Part shown: piece after piece, positions 5,405 to 5,471 of the stretch | Position numbering within the stretch: the stretch's first letter is position 1 | How the letters are laid out: every line of letters begins with the position of its first letter | From: Bacteroidota bacterium | GTDB lineage: Bacteria > Bacteroidota > Bacteroidia > Bacteroidales > UBA932 | NCBI GenBank assembly: GCA_017860395.1 | Contig: JAGDMC010000264.1 | Location: forward strand, 1 to 5,471 | DNA length: 5,471 nt | Reading direction: 5' to 3' | Translations under genes and position numbers: made by a program | Notes under the pieces: generated by a model | What the model saw: the letters and a program-made list of their open reading frames with translations, nothing else | Databases searched by the model: none | Told to the model about the DNA's origin: nothing

Positions 5405-5471
5405 AAGAATCAGATCTAACTTTAGATAAGCTCCCTCCTCAAAACATAGAGGCTGAACAGTCTGTCCTGGG
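5401..5471 (+). CDS. dnaB: Replicative DNA helicase DnaB, 5' end only
   Basis: The first 23 codons and two further bases of DnaB, the hexameric helicase that unwinds DNA at the replication fork; the rest lies past the window. The visible protein is MKESDLTLDKLPPQNIEAEQ followed by SVL. The stretch LPPQNIEAEQSVL is the conserved opening of the DnaB N-terminal domain. The ATG overlaps the rplI stop by 4 bp. The only Shine-Dalgarno-like bases (AGGA, 5397-5400) directly abut the ATG, and an in-frame stop at 5386-5388 excludes an earlier start, so translation probably relies on re-initiation by ribosomes finishing rplI. Confidence 0.93.
   Translation, partial: MKESDLTLDKLPPQNIEAEQSVL

Noticed and set aside
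1..5471. CRISPR array, tRNA or rRNA gene, insertion sequence, or a novel defence or biosynthetic cluster
   Set aside because: No regularly spaced repeats, cloverleaf-like segments or transposase-like frames were found. All substantial coding sequence belongs to housekeeping or common membrane protein families.

Overview
The window reads as an ordinary chromosomal segment of a Gram-negative bacterium. It encodes a signal-peptide-bearing outer-membrane beta-barrel of the FadL/OMPP1 type that ends in Trp-Arg-Phe. The moderately AT-rich composition, with the gene mix thiL, DUF2062, rimO and a site-2 protease followed by rplI-dnaB, would suit a Desulfobacterota (former Deltaproteobacteria) genome. 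That placement is inference from style only; I could run no search.

Left part (1-3178, plus strand): a tightly packed run of four genes whose ends overlap at every junction. These are the 3' two thirds of thiL (thiamine-monophosphate kinase), a small DUF2062 membrane protein, rimO (ribosomal protein uS12 methylthiotransferase), and an M50/site-2-protease gene. Two things are unusual here. The DUF2062 gene has conserved family sequence upstream of its first ATG and appears to start at an ATT codon inside the end of thiL. The site-2 protease gene is broken by an exact 8-bp tandem duplication that shifts the frame just before the third zinc-ligand motif (Asp-Gly-Gly-His). Removing one copy of the repeat restores a full 277-residue protein with all expected motifs. 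A strong hairpin at 3192-3226 closes this operon and also the convergent gene that follows.

Middle part (3236-4510, minus strand): a single 424-residue FadL-like outer-membrane channel gene with a very good ribosome binding site. It has a plausible sigma70 promoter backed by a long A/T tract. All four cysteines of the mature protein fall in two short Cys-Phe-X3-Cys motifs, one near each end.

Right part (4511-5471): a 453-bp very AT-rich divergent intergenic region, then rplI (ribosomal protein bL9) and, with a 4-bp ATGA overlap, the first 23 codons of dnaB (replicative helicase). rplI-dnaB is a common gene pair. The usual upstream partners rpsF and rpsR are not next to rplI here.

I see no CRISPR array, tRNA, rRNA, insertion sequence or obvious undescribed multi-gene system. 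The best leads are the two anomalies in the first operon.
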